From Bolinopsis microptera (taxonomy: Eukaryota > Ctenophora > Tentaculata > Lobata > Bolinopsidae): 64,000 nt of DNA. Where the stretch lies: contig NC_087073.1 of NCBI RefSeq assembly GCF_026151205.1, positions 4,919,001 to 4,983,000 on the forward strand, written 5' to 3'. Within the stretch, counting starts at the first letter, position 1; each line of letters opens with the position of its first letter. A program made the translations under genes and the position numbers. Shown piece after piece: positions 1 through 13,200 of the stretch. A model generated the notes under the pieces. That model saw only the letters and a program-made list of their open reading frames with translations. It was not told the DNA's origin and did not search any database.

Positions 1-3000
1 TCAGGACGGTCTGGCTTTAAAATCTCTCTTATCACGATAAACCGCTGTGGGACTCGAAGCCAATTGTGAACTCTCAGAGTCTGGGGATTATAGTCAGGTT
101 AAATCTAATAATAATATCACTGCTGCTTGACAGATCTGTTTCATTAAAATGACCAGGGTGGTATTATGTTTGGAGTGGAGACAGCAACGAAAACTTGCTA
201 GATTTAAAGAAATTGAGGAATTTGTGTGATTGCGACGTGATTTTGACAGGTCTGTACTGTGTAATGGGTTAGTTATTTAACTGACGTCAATATTTGACCT
301 CGAAGTTTGAAAGATAACGTCTCCATTACCTCGGTGTGCTGAGTTTTGGCGGGAATGTCGATGGGCAGTGTTGCAATGGGTCTGGGTTGATCACTGAAAC
401 CTGTCATGTTGTACAGAAGTCCAGTTCCGTCTGGTAACGGGAAAAATATCGAGCCCTGGTATAAATAGGTTTTGTTAAATTAAACGAGAATGAATAAAAA
501 TGAAATCCGAAAGATAATTACTTTTAATAGCTGGACTTATGAAACCTTCTTGGTGATGGCATTTTTTAGGTAATGAAATTTCATCAAATTTTTCCGATTG
601 ATAGTTAGCATCATCAACAAGCCGTTATCCACTTTTTACTATAGGATGTGCCCGGCCCCGCAAAACTGCAGTGATGTTACTTAAAGCACCCAGTTACTAC
701 CCAGTCGTTTGATTCGAATATACGCTGGAAAATCCTGGCGATCGTGAGACGAGACTCATTCTAAACAAACTTAGAACTCGAACCAACATGAGCTAAAAGT
801 TCAGACTCTGAACTTGAAGCTAAAATAGCAACCTTCAGAAACCAGACAGAGCCATTCACCCCCAAACGCAATATTATAGTACCTACAATCAACTAATTGG
901 GTTCACTAACTGTACTCAATGTTCAACAGTCAACAAGGGAAAGACACCCACGAAGTCTGTAATATGGGAGCTGTTGTAAGAGCTGTTTATCTATAACTGT
1001 AATGCACTTTCAGAGCCACCCTAACGCCAACGGTTAAAGCGTTATCATCATCAAGCGGGGAAACGCGTTTTATGTGAGAGCTGGTATCATGTTGATGTTG
1101 CAGCGACCACGCTCATTTGAAACAGTTTATATGGGTCTCGACTCTCGATCGATGATACTAAATACCTTTAATCTCATAAAATCAGTATTTAACTCCAGCT
1201 GTTTGTATCTCCTGGTATGGTATCATCCAGCATACCCATTACCCAACTCCCAGGAGTTAACTTCGTATCGTTTATAGCTTGTTTGATCAAACTTGTGAGG
1301 CGGGGATGCTCTTCCCGATTTAGCGTTTGCCAGTTCATTAGCCGAAACCTTTTTTAATAAGACGTTATGATGTTACCTTGTCATATTTCTTACCACTCAA
1401 GGACTAAGTAAATGGTGGCGAGATTCCAGGTGTTAGCCTTTAGCCATTCGTCTTTTAACATATAAACGTATTTGAGGTAGAATATGTCAAGACATCTCAT
1501 CAAACGAAGAGATCATTTTTGTTGTTACCCAATTGTTTGTGGGAATTTTAGAGTTGAAAACACACTTGTTTAGTTGATAGACACACAGCATCTGTTATAT
1601 ATATATATATTAATATTAATATATATATATATATATATTAATAGCCTATGATAGACTTGAAAAATGGCGAGGAGGTTGCGCACAACTCCGATACAGTATC
1701 ATGGCGCAACGGAAATCTATCACAATCGTAAATCGCTGTCATGTGTCAGAGCAAGATTGCGTTACCTCTCCGGCAGTCTCAAGTCTGAGAACATGGGTAT
1801 ATCATGCTTCGTAAAACCTACTTTGCCAGTAAACGATCACCTAAATAGTGATCGAGATCTCTGGAATGGGTTTTCACGCACAACAGGGCGTGACGATTGT
1901 GTCTCGGTACCTTGATCTATATAACGGCAACACTAAAAGCATAATCAATTCAACTAAAAACATCAGCAGCTTTGATTTTTAGGTTCCGTTAATTACCACC
2001 TGTTTTATTTTATACGTCTCGATTTCCATTGTAAAATGTACATTACTACAAACCGGTTATTGTCCTCGCTTTTATTTCTCACTTAGGGGTCAGCCGAGGG
2101 GGGAGGGGGAGAGAGTTTCCAAATGATTACGCTAGTGTAATTTTAACACAATAGCTATGTGTAAAATTGATTACGGAGGGGGGAGGGAGGGTTACAAATA
2201 GGTGAACGACCCCTTATGGTTAGAACAGGAGCACCAGTTTAATGCAATATCGAGATTCTATATTTACTTGAGGTTAAAGTCTAATGGTTATGATGTTTGA
2301 AATATTCTAACTTTTATTTTATCCACCCTATTTCGCTGAAGTAAAATCATATAATCGCTCTATGACTATTGCAAAATCATTCGATACAAACTTTCGTAAG
2401 ATTGAGAAGTATGTACAAGATTCAATAAATGTATATTAACCAGTTCACTGTTCAGGAAATGTTGATATTCTGGAAGCTAGTGTTCATAGAGGATGCCCCT
2501 CTTTACAACAAAGACTTCTCAGCTCACCTAGGAGAGTCAGTTCCAGGAAATACAACCTATGTTCCCACCAGTACAGACAGGATGATAAACCTGATAGCCG
2601 GAGTGGTCTTGATGGTGTGCTTTGTGGTGTCGTGTACTCTTAACTACGTGGTCTACCGATTCAACAAGCTCAAACAATCTAACATTACAAACTTCCTGTT
2701 CAAGAGCCTGTCCCTGGTGGACCTACTCACCACAGTCTACGCTCCCTGGCTGTATGCAAGTCTCATGTTCTCCTCTGAACTGTATCCCTGCAAGAACAAG
2801 TTGGCCACATTCACCCGCCAGCTAGTCTGCATCTTGGGCTGCACCTCGCAAGTCATCACCTGGATGCTGGCTGTTACCCGCTTCTTCAGGGTCATACTCC
2901 CTTTTACCATGGTCTGCAAGAAGTCTGTTCTGATCTACATTGCAGGGTACAGTGCGCTGATGGCGGTGAACAGCACGTGCTCGCTGGCCGTGCAGATGAG

Positions 3001-4201
3001 TGGAGCTGAAGAGAGAGGGACCATGATGTCGATCCTGGTCCACACCTGCTTCTTGCTGAACCTGGTTCACTGCAGCACTGGAATCATAACATCTGTCATC
3101 ACCTCCGTCTATCTGCTCTGGTGCACCTACCTTCAAGCTCTGACACTTCAACAGACATTCCAAGAGCACTGCAACAGCAGCGTTTCTATGATACGACAAA
3201 GAATGCGGAGTTGTGTAACCATCCTGCTGATGAACATTCCTTACTTAACCTCCATCTGCTTCATAATCTACGCGAACGCCAAGCCCGGACAAATCAGTTT
3301 CCACGACGTCTTGTTTGGGTTCCTGCCCATCCTTACCTCCACATTGAACCCCATCATCGTGACAGCCAGGAACTACGAAAAAATTAGAATGGCCCTTCTC
3401 CGACCAAGGAGGGCGTCAAAGTCGAGGAGTTACATGAGGAGCATTGAGGACGGAATGACGGACACCTCCAAAGTGATAATATCCCCAAGAGCGCTTAAAG
3501 GAAAATTATCTCCTGTAAAAGGAAATACTAAAAGCAGTGTTTCCCCGGTGACGGTTAAGGTTTCAATAAAGAGACAGAACATTAAAAGACAAAATGCCAG
3601 GAAACATATTGGTTATTCAGTAGAGATGAGACCGTCTCCCACATTGAATAGATACACTCACGATCATACTACCACTGTATCAGTTAAGACAACTTTTCGT
3701 CATAAATCTAGTGTTAGAGAAATGATGAAATTTTAGATTTATCAAGACAATGATGTAGATCTCAATTTATAAAGATTTCGACAAATTCATAATACGTTTT
3801 TGGAATTGAGTTTGAAAACATCCATATTTTTTTCTTTGTCATCTTTCAAAGAGTTAGCTTTCCTTGATGTTTTTGAACGACCTTTTAAACCCAGCTGTTT
3901 TTGGATAACTACCCAGACACGATCGTTTAAATCATTTAATTCGAATTGTTATCGTGTTATTCGATAATTTGTTTGTTAATCCATTTGTTAATTCATTTAT
4001 CAATATCTGAATTCCTGTGTTTCATTTCGTTCCACAGAGACACATTTCAAGACCAGGGGAATCGATGAAACAACGATTACGGCCCAAGCTAAAGTAAACA
4101 ACTCACATTGTGTTTTCTGTTTTCGGTCGTCATGGTTAGAGGATGATAGGTAACTTCGTACTGTCTGTGTTGTCCTGGTTCCACCACCAATTGTTCGGCA
4201 C
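1..4201 (-). CDS. HYDIN: HYDIN exons 58-60 (C-terminal region, incomplete)
   Basis: Exons: 4107-4201, 330-455, and 1-80 (cut by the window). They lie below both receptor genes and are too short to appear as long open frames. Exon 58 reads AEQLVVEPGQHRQYEVTYHP followed by LTMTTENRKH. Exon 59 reads SIFFPLPDGTGLLYNMTGF. Exon 60 reads VHNWLRVPQRFIVIREILKP. In my memory of vertebrate HYDIN these motifs follow one another directly after the exon 57 segment, in this order. Phases 1, 0, 0 fit exactly. Intron 57/58 is 8697-4202 (about 4.5 kb) and intron 58/59 is 4106-456 (about 3.7 kb). Roughly the last 300 residues should lie left of base 1. Confidence 0.93.
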
Positions 4202-7200
4202 CTAAAAATACCAAACAGGTTATTGATGATAAATATATTATAGGTTATTGATGATTTAATAATTAGTTAATAATCAACAGAAAATCCTGGAATACAAAGT
4301 TCTGTCCTACACAGAACAGTTGAGTCTCGTCTTGGCTATTAAGATCTAGAGAGAACTTTTGTGAGAGTTTCCAATAATGCATAAATTCGTTGGAATACCT
4401 ACCACTCTATTTAAATTTATTTAAGTTCTTGGACGCCGACCCATAATTCCATGCCGAATATAGCAATATTTGTTGCTAAATATGTATTCAATATCTATTT
4501 GCAGATTTGATCAATCTGAGCAGTTTAAATATTTTAGGAAATCCTTTAAATTTCTTGAAATAGCTCAAATTTAAAAATATCAGATTAATTGAATTCTGAG
4601 TAGATTCAGACTTTTTAAACGGTGGATAAATGGCCTTCATTTATTAACTCCAAAGCCGGAAACTTTACAAATTCAGTTCTGTGCGAACGATACTACAAAC
4701 CATCAACATATTCTATGTGAATATAATGAACAACTTTTTAAGAGTTGTAACTATAAAGTGTAGCAACTTATTTTCTAAATAGATGTTATTACTGAGTTCC
4801 CATGTATTGAGATATTAATATTTAAATCAGTTAAGAATTTAAGAATTGCATTTAAGTTAAATTGTTTAAATCGTCGAGACAGTTTGATAAACTATCAGAA
4901 TTTTGCGCTGGTTGATATTGCCATTCGTCTAAAAACTAATACATACGTATTTTTTTGCTTAAATCAACCTGGTAATTGTGACCTGACAATAAATTCCCAA
5001 TTTTCAGCCATTTAAGACGCACCTTCCCCCCCCTCCGTAGTCCGTAAGCCATTTTAAACATAGCTAGTATAGAAATAGAAATTACGCTAGTAAGCGTTTC
5101 CAAAACCCCTCCCATAGGTCTATGTTGAATCGGCTAACGTAAGTTCGATACCTAGGAGTAGAGGTTGGGTTTATGGATACGGTTGGGTTGATCATGATAG
5201 AAATTAGAAGTTTCACTCATAGTAATTAGTTAACTCACTTTCTACTTCCTTGGCGATAAAAATGCCTTTTAAAAAGTGCAGTGTGACGTGGTACCCACTA
5301 CCCACTTAATTATCTGCCCCTGTTGAAGCTTAATTCCTGTGAGAGAATTGGAGACCCCATTATTATTCTATGTCCAAATTCTCGTCTGTAGGCTATATAT
5401 GATCGATTGTTCTAGAAGTTTATAGAGGTTATAGAGGCGATTACTGTCATAGTCCAATGAAGTGCAAGATATTGGAGAAACTACCTTAAAAGATTGGAGG
5501 GACTAAAGTTACTACCACTTTCAAAATCATGATTGAAAGTACTCGAAGTAATTCACGAGAGAGTTGGAGGACCTCATCATTCTCGTCTGTATGCTATATA
5601 CTTATATATATATGGTGGATTGTTCTAGAATTTTATAAACGTTATAGGGTAACCACTATCATATTTCAGTGAAGTGCAAGATATTGGAGACACTACCTTA
5701 AACGATTCAGATGTCTTGCAATTGCAGTTAAGCGTTATAGTGATTAAGATTTGAAGAACAAAAGTTACTACCACTTTCAAAATCACGATTGAAAGTACAA
5801 AGTAATTCTTATGAAAATAAGATAAAATCCACTTCATATGTTCATCCTTTTGCAAGACTTGACCAGCTTAACCAAGGTCATTGGAACCCGTCTAACCCTA
5901 AAGTGGTGTCAAGAATCAAGAGACTAAAATAATTATTACCTATTTAATTCGCGTTTTTGACACCACTTGGAGGTCCAAATTTTGGGCTCTAAAACTCCTA
6001 TTTCTTGGCCAATTTTTTATTTTTTCATGCTGATTTGAAGGCCATTAAAGCATTTGACCCAGTCAAAAAAGTTTCAGTTGTATATCTTTTACGGTTTTTG
6101 CGGAAAGTCGTGTTAAAGTTGATGCCGTGGTGTCAGTAAAATGGCACAGATAAATATATATATATCGTCTCGCTTTATATATAGTAAGATTAAGATTTGA
6201 AGAACAAAAGTTACTACCACTTTCAAAATCACGATTGAAAGTACAAAGTAATTCTTATGAAAATAAGATAAAATCCACTTCATATGTTCATCCTTTTGCA
6301 AGACTTGACCAGCTTAACCAAGGTCATTGCCATCAAAAATATTTTCGTATATCTTTAAAAAATCAAAACATGTTCTGTCCTGTATTTTTGTTTTATTTGT
6401 TATATCGCACCATACTTCGGGATTTCTAATTATACAATATAGAACAATTGAATACTTTTAGCAACAATGATGAACATCTCAAATGATGAAGTTGTCATCT
6501 ATAATGCATTTAAATGTTTTAAAACTTCAAATATATCATCCTCGACTGCTAAAATAACTCATTCCTCTCGGAAGTTTTCGGAAAATATTTGACAGAGGAT
6601 TTCCTGCGAAGATCAAAAACACGACAGGGTTCACCAGTGAAGTTTCAAGGGGCTGTAAAGTACATGTACCGAACAGGACTATAAAATTGGAAACATCGGA
6701 AATGTTGCCATGAATACCATCAGTTGAGACGGTGTTGATCAGAATCAAGTAATGCAACATGAAACTGATGTTTGTAAAGTTCATAGCCACGATCTTAAAA
6801 CAAGACCGCCGCCATGAAACCCGAGCGATCTTCAGAGGGGCTCCCCCAGGAACCACCACAATCCCTCTGAGAGCACTACGAACAGGAGCTCCTCTTAAAC
6901 TCTCTCTCTGAGTACCACGTTTGACTAACTCATAGATAGTTAAAAGGGAACAGAAGCTGGATACCACAGTCAGGATTACGCTAGGAAAAGTCATGATGGC
7001 CCCACTGATAGCAACACTGCTGGACAGGATGCCGATGCTTGGTTGGAGCAAGTAAGGGTTCCATCTGCAATCATTGTGAAAAGAAACGTACCCGGATACA
7101 GCCAGAGTGTAAACACTAATAAGAGCTAGAGGGGTTACCAGGTAGATGCGTTTCACATGGCTAAACGGGTACTTAATCTGAACAAATCTGGAAATAGCCA

Positions 7201-10200
7201 GCACACCCACCACTGATATGGGCATGAACCTCAGAACCAAGCAAGCACATCCCAGGACGCGATCTGAAACCGCACACTTGTCAAGATTTTCAGGATCTCC
7301 GGGGAAGACAAGTTCTGAGGGGGAAGTGCTGAAAGCATGTAGGGCAACCACTACAGGCTGAGTTATCCCTGTTAATAGGTCCAGGAGAGCCAGGATCCTG
7401 AAGAGAAAGGTAGCTGGACAGTGGGGCTTGAAGTGGTTGTGGAGATACATCACCAGGTTGAGAGAAACACAGAGGGTACCAAAGGTGAGGACCAGTAGGA
7501 ATATGATAAAGTCTGGACTTGAAGTTCCTCCCTGGCTTAATAACGACATTCTTACTGTAACTGCTGAACGGATTGAACATTATATTGTTGTTCCTTTTAA
7601 TTTCCCATGAGATGAGTACGAAAAAACAGAGTGACTAATCAAATTGCACATAAAAAGGGGAGAAGGGGTTAGTCTTGTGATTTTAGGAGCCAATTTGGTG
7701 AATATACCCAATATAGAATAAATAAACGAACGTGACAAAATAAAATTATCAGTTAACAGAATTGACGTCACGATTATTGGGATCAATATATAATTTTTTT
7801 AATTTAGAAAAATTGTCAATACGTATATAAAATATATTTTCTTATAAAAAATGTATTAACATTTATATCGAGACAATTAATGCTCATGTGTCATGAATAT
7901 TCTAGAACATTTTATAGAACATTTTATAGCTGGGCGGTGGCCTACATAAATTAATTTCACGTCTGAACTAATTTAATCGTGACGACCATACTCAACCCTA
8001 GAGGGCTTCTGGAAACTTTAAATCGTGGCGCTGGCTAGTAATATAATTTATTAATATAAAGAGTATATCAAATTTTGGGTCCATTGAACGAACATCAGTT
8101 GAAATGAAACGAACAGTCCGGGTTGTACAACAACAACAAACAGAAATTTGAATTCTGATAAATTTTTCTTGATGATATCATCGTAATAGTAATTAACATT
8201 AACTTAACGTTAAGGACGCCGTTAATAATCTAATAGTGAACTCCGTTACGGTCATTGTAATATACGGTCAAACGCTGTTACTAACCACTGATTTCTTTCT
8301 ATCGATTGAAGGAAATCAGGTCAAATAAATAAACATCCGTGTATGATCGAGCGAATGGGTGTTTCGGTTGTAAAATGCTGAGTAATACTAATTATAGCTA
8401 TAGTTTAACTGGATAATTGCAGCTTCCGCCCCAGAAGCCGTGCAAAAAGATGGCTCCCTTCGACGAGAAAAGTAAGAATGTCACATATATGAGAAAAACA
8501 TCATAATTTTAAATTTTGTATACCTTTTCTCAAATTCAAACGATAAATTTTGATCACTGAGAAGTTCCTTTAGTGATTTTTTTGGATCTGATAGTCGACT
8601 CCACGGTAGGCGATCAATTAAGAATGAAAATAAAATTGGTCCGAAATCATATTCTCAATGCAACTCTATTTGAAGATAAAGGATTTTTAAAACCCACCTG
8701 AGAAGTGTTCTCCTTCAATAACAGGACCAAGAGTCCACAGAGTTCCTGTCTTATTGTGCAGAGTCAAACTTCTTGTTTCTTTGCTCCTTACCGAGCACAC
8801 AAAGTTTAGTACCTGAGTAATTGTAAAGAAATTAGCATTTGATTTGTACGATAAATACCTATGTATAACAGTGCTCAAGAAGTAATCTAATAAAAAGGAA
8901 GATAGTAATTGTAGTTTGATGAGGCAATAATTGTACCTCCTTAGTAGGAGTAGCAGGGATACAAGAACCAGTCATGGTAAGGTAAAGTCGTGTTCCGTCT
9001 TCAATATCACATATCAAGTTATCGTAGCGCACGTCACGTTCGTGCTTCACGGGGTGGAATGTGATCGTGAAATCCACGTGCATCCCCGTGGCAACGTATC
9101 CCTCTACCGGTGAGATGGAGAAGTCGGGTGCGAAGCTTGTCTCGTCCCATCTGAAGCGAGCACCTATGTCTCCTGTGTTGTACATGACCAACTTGCGCGT
9201 GCTCTGTGCACCACGGACAACCGCACCAAACGGAATGTGTTCAGTGTCAAGCTCTATTCCCACAGCCTGGCAGCTACCTTGTATGGTAAACAGTGGCACT
9301 GATATTCCTCCCACACACTCCAGCATAACCTGTGTGAGTTGTGGGGTTGGTTCTCTGGTTAGTTGGTTATAACATATAATAGGCGTTATAACATTTGGAT
9401 ACACCCTTCTTTACTTTGCAGAGAGTTATAAACCGGCAGGTTTAAACGCCCATCTTCAAAATTTAATCTACAATTCTACAATTCTGCATGTTACTAATCG
9501 TTTAATATTTTCAATAAATAAGCCGAAACAGTTTTGAATATTTAAATATTTCTGCCTAGTGGCTAGCAAAATGACTATCTGGTACACATGTAATCTCTTC
9601 TGCAGATTCTAGTGAGGAAGTAGTTAAATCATGTGATCGTAGCCTAACTACCTTAAACTTAAAGAGTAAGCGTCTATAACCATGCCAAATGACGTTAAAA
9701 TGCAAAATAATAATAAAGATTATGGTAAAGTTATAGACGTGTCTAATTGAAATTTCTAGAATTTTCAACAAACTCTTGAAATATCCTACCTCTTCACTGA
9801 AGTAGGGCACTCTGGTGGTTGGTGCGAATCTAACTTGGACGTCTAGTGTAGACCCCTTAGGTTTCATGGTTATCTCCATGGCGGGGTTAATGCTGAGCAC
9901 GCCGGAAGGAAGTGCTGCATTAGGCGCCGCCACCAGTAGGAATGACACTGGTGCCAGAGATTTGTTTACCAGAGAGACGGTCCTGGTGCAGGTCTCCCCT
10001 ATCTGGAGGGCCCCGAAGTTTACTACTTTCTTTTTAGGAGTCACCACGTCTACCTGTGATAATTGTTGACATTATTTATTAACATTCTTGGGAGGAAAAG
10101 GAGCTTTTAAGCTTTTAGACGTTTAAGATCAGTGCTCTGTGGCACGATATAGTCTCAATGGCATAATATCATGTTATGCAATATGCCTATCAAATGTTTT

Positions 10201-13200
10201 AATACGAACAAATATTATGATTATTTTGATAAACAGCTTCCGCAGACAGCTGACATATAATATAGGACAAATTTCCAGATTTTTATGTTTAAGCAACCTA
10301 AAACAAAGATCAAGTTGAGTATTAAGAATTAATGTCCAATAAAAATGTACCAACCCGGAGTTCAGTGCCCTGTCCGCCTATAACAACCTCAACATGGCTC
10401 AGCCCGTTAACCAGGAAGGTAACAGTTTCACGGTATTTCATGATCTGACGAGGATAAAACGAGAAGGTAACTTCAGTCCGCTTTCCTGCCGGTATCACAC
10501 ACGGCTTGCTCGTTACCTCGAGGAACGCATTAGATTGGTACAGACAGTCTATTGAGATGTCCCGGATGTCCTGGTTTGTGACGATCAGGGTGGTTTTCTG
10601 GTGAGACATTCCCGGTTGGTAGAGGAAGCAAGGTCCAAAGTTGTGGTGTTTGAATGAGAAGTGTAGGTCAGGAAGGATTCCTGCTCCAATCAAGCTGATT
10701 GGAAACGGTCTGCCGTTCTTTATCTGTAAGGATGTATTTGTATCATGATAATTATAAAAAATATAGATTTAAAGTTGTGTTCCTTTCACGTTTTGAAGTC
10801 GCCTCTAAAAATCAGAGTTCGGTTTAAAAAGAACACGCACAACGTTAACCTCAGTTCTTAAACCTCTGAAATTTTTGTTACAAAACTCACCTCACAAACA
10901 GCAGAGACATCTCGGAGTGTGAGCTTATGAGGCGGACAGAACGCGACATCACAGAATGTTCTGGAGCCAGGTTTAACAACCCCAGAGGATGGGCTAACGG
11001 TTATTATTGGGGGAACTTTCCCGAATCTCGGTGGGATGCTCAGCTTCCAGTCGTAGAGGCAGTCGAACTTCCCACTGTTTACAAGGGTTACCTTTTGTAG
11101 GCTCTTTTCGTTTAGCTGCACCTGTTAACAATATCAATGTTTTTGATTCGATTTATTGATTATTTACATAATGTAATATAATATAATATTATATTTTAAT
11201 ATTAAACTAATAATTAGTTGTTGCTTGGTTCCCCAGAAAAGTTTGCAAGTGTTTGATCACTTTTATTGAATATATTATCTGCAAACCCAGTGGTTAGTGG
11301 GAGACGAGACATGACGTAATCTAGATAATTAAAATAATTTTGTATCTATTTATGAATTTATCATCAAGTCGAAGACAATTTATTGCAACACAATTTCAAC
11401 GATATTAACCGTTTAACCGTATAAAGATATACAGTAGGTAAGTTCTTAAACGAACAACTTTAATAAATCGATTTTATTGGGAAGCAAATTCTCAAGTTTG
11501 ACCTACCTCACCAAAGTTGACAATATTATTGGTGTTGCCAGGAAGTAAAGTCAGTTGGCTTCCTTTATCGTCCTGTACGGAACAAGCCACTTGCATCTTA
11601 TACCCCTCTCCCTTAACATTTATCTGAAGTGGTGACGGCTTCTTCTTGACATCCACTATCAGGTTGTAGTTGAATAATCCCTCCGCATGTGGTTCAAATA
11701 TTATATCCACGGCTAAACTGCAAAACAGATCCACGTTAATACTATATATGATAAATAGTATATAATAAATACTATATAATAAAATTATATAATAATAAAT
11801 GCCAGCTTGTCTGCCAGTAAATATTTGACGGGAAAAAATTTAAATGACGGCTGTTAAAATTATTGCTCTTCCAAGTTGAGATTATTGATTAATACCTTGA
11901 TTTAGGAGGGATAACAGCTTGCATTGGCTGGACCTGAAGTACTGCTGTAGAAGAATGAGCGGTTAAGCATTTCTCGTCAAACGCCACCGCAAAAGGCGTC
12001 TCCTCGTTGTTTATAATGTGACAGCGCTCAACAGCGTGTTTCTTGAGAAGCAGTGATTTGAAGTTGATCTGAAGGAAGATGTTGATTTATTGGTGGTTCG
12101 ATTTTAAATTGGTGATTAACACTGGCATACATTTAATGAAAATCATCGATATCAAACATCAAATCAACTTTAAATCGTTCTGTCTCAAGTTTCCATTAAA
12201 AAGTTTTAACAGGTTTCAGCTTTAATCGAATACACCGTCAAACTTATATAAACTAAGCTTAAAGCTGATTTACAATGAAACGAACCTGACTCTTGTCGAT
12301 AACGACTCTTGGTTCCTTGGTCTGACCAACCACCAGAAGAGGAACACTAAGCCCGAGAGATGGGATAGTGAACCGCCAGAACGATTCCACCAATTCCAGG
12401 GAGGATGGGGTAAACTCGAAGGTAATTGTTGCCTTCTTACCATGAGACACGAGTCCGTTTAGTGTTTTACACTGAACTTCGTTTCCTAGAATTGGCGGAG
12501 ATATGATTAAAATAAGAAATAAGTGGGTGTCTGAATTTTGGCTTACGTCATAATATGTGTAATGTCAATGATCGATATTGTCAATTGTCATAAATCTTAA
12601 TAAGGGCGATAAATATTAAATACCCGATTTTTCTCCACCCTCGTTGATAATTGCAAATTTCCATGTTTCCGAGGTAGGGTTGAGAATATTAAAAGAAACA
12701 GTATTCAACACGCTGACACCACAGGAGGAGAACTCAATGACACGGGTGGCTTGATCTAAGGAAACACCAGGAGGAGATCCCTTGGGTCCCTTCAGATCTG
12801 GCTTTCTCCTGTTTCCAGTGATGTAGTCCGATTCTTCCAGCTCGAAGTGACAGAACGGCATTAGTCCGGTACCACGCAGCATTATCTGGGGTTGTATTCT
12901 ACCCTCCGCCAGATTTGATATCCTGTAAAGTTAAAATTTAGATGGATTGTAGCCGCCATAAGCATCCCATTATTCAGCAGAACCCATTTTAAAATCTGGA
13001 GCTAGAAGTGCATAAAGTCATTAATACTTATATTACGTTTCAATATTCGATATACCTTACGAGACATATTTATTATTTATGTTCGACATAATTCCGGTGA
13101 CCTAAATGATTTGGGAACGAAAATATGGACATTTTTACCGAAAACCGCCACATTTCGTACCCCAAATTAAATCATAGTATTCGGGGATTTTTTTCATGTC

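Larger units (their letters stand above)
456..2428. other. HYDIN intron 58/59, part upstream of receptor 1
   Basis: No exon or gene recognised. Short open frames here (67 and 83 codons) have no family features. The stretch contains an AT microsatellite near 1.6 kb and a Harbinger-like MITE near 2.1 kb. The promoter of receptor 1 must lie here, but I see no clear core element. Confidence 0.6.
4202..6535. other. HYDIN intron 57/58, part downstream of receptor 2
   Basis: No coding exon recognised. The stretch holds a degenerate MITE near 5.0-5.1 kb and a block of duplicated sequence from about 5.34 to 6.33 kb. The open frames here are just the repeat translated, because the same 38-codon peptide appears twice. 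Confidence 0.6.

Noticed and set aside
8450-8471. ATG GCT CCC TTC GAC GAG AAA A followed by GTAAG on the plus strand, resembling a first exon
   Set aside because: No compatible downstream plus-strand exon was found; it lies inside a HYDIN intron. Seven codons are too few to support a gene.
8687-8697. Stop codon that would end HYDIN at 8687
   Set aside because: It lies beyond a good donor, and the homologous next exons are present at 4.2 kb and below; it is intronic.
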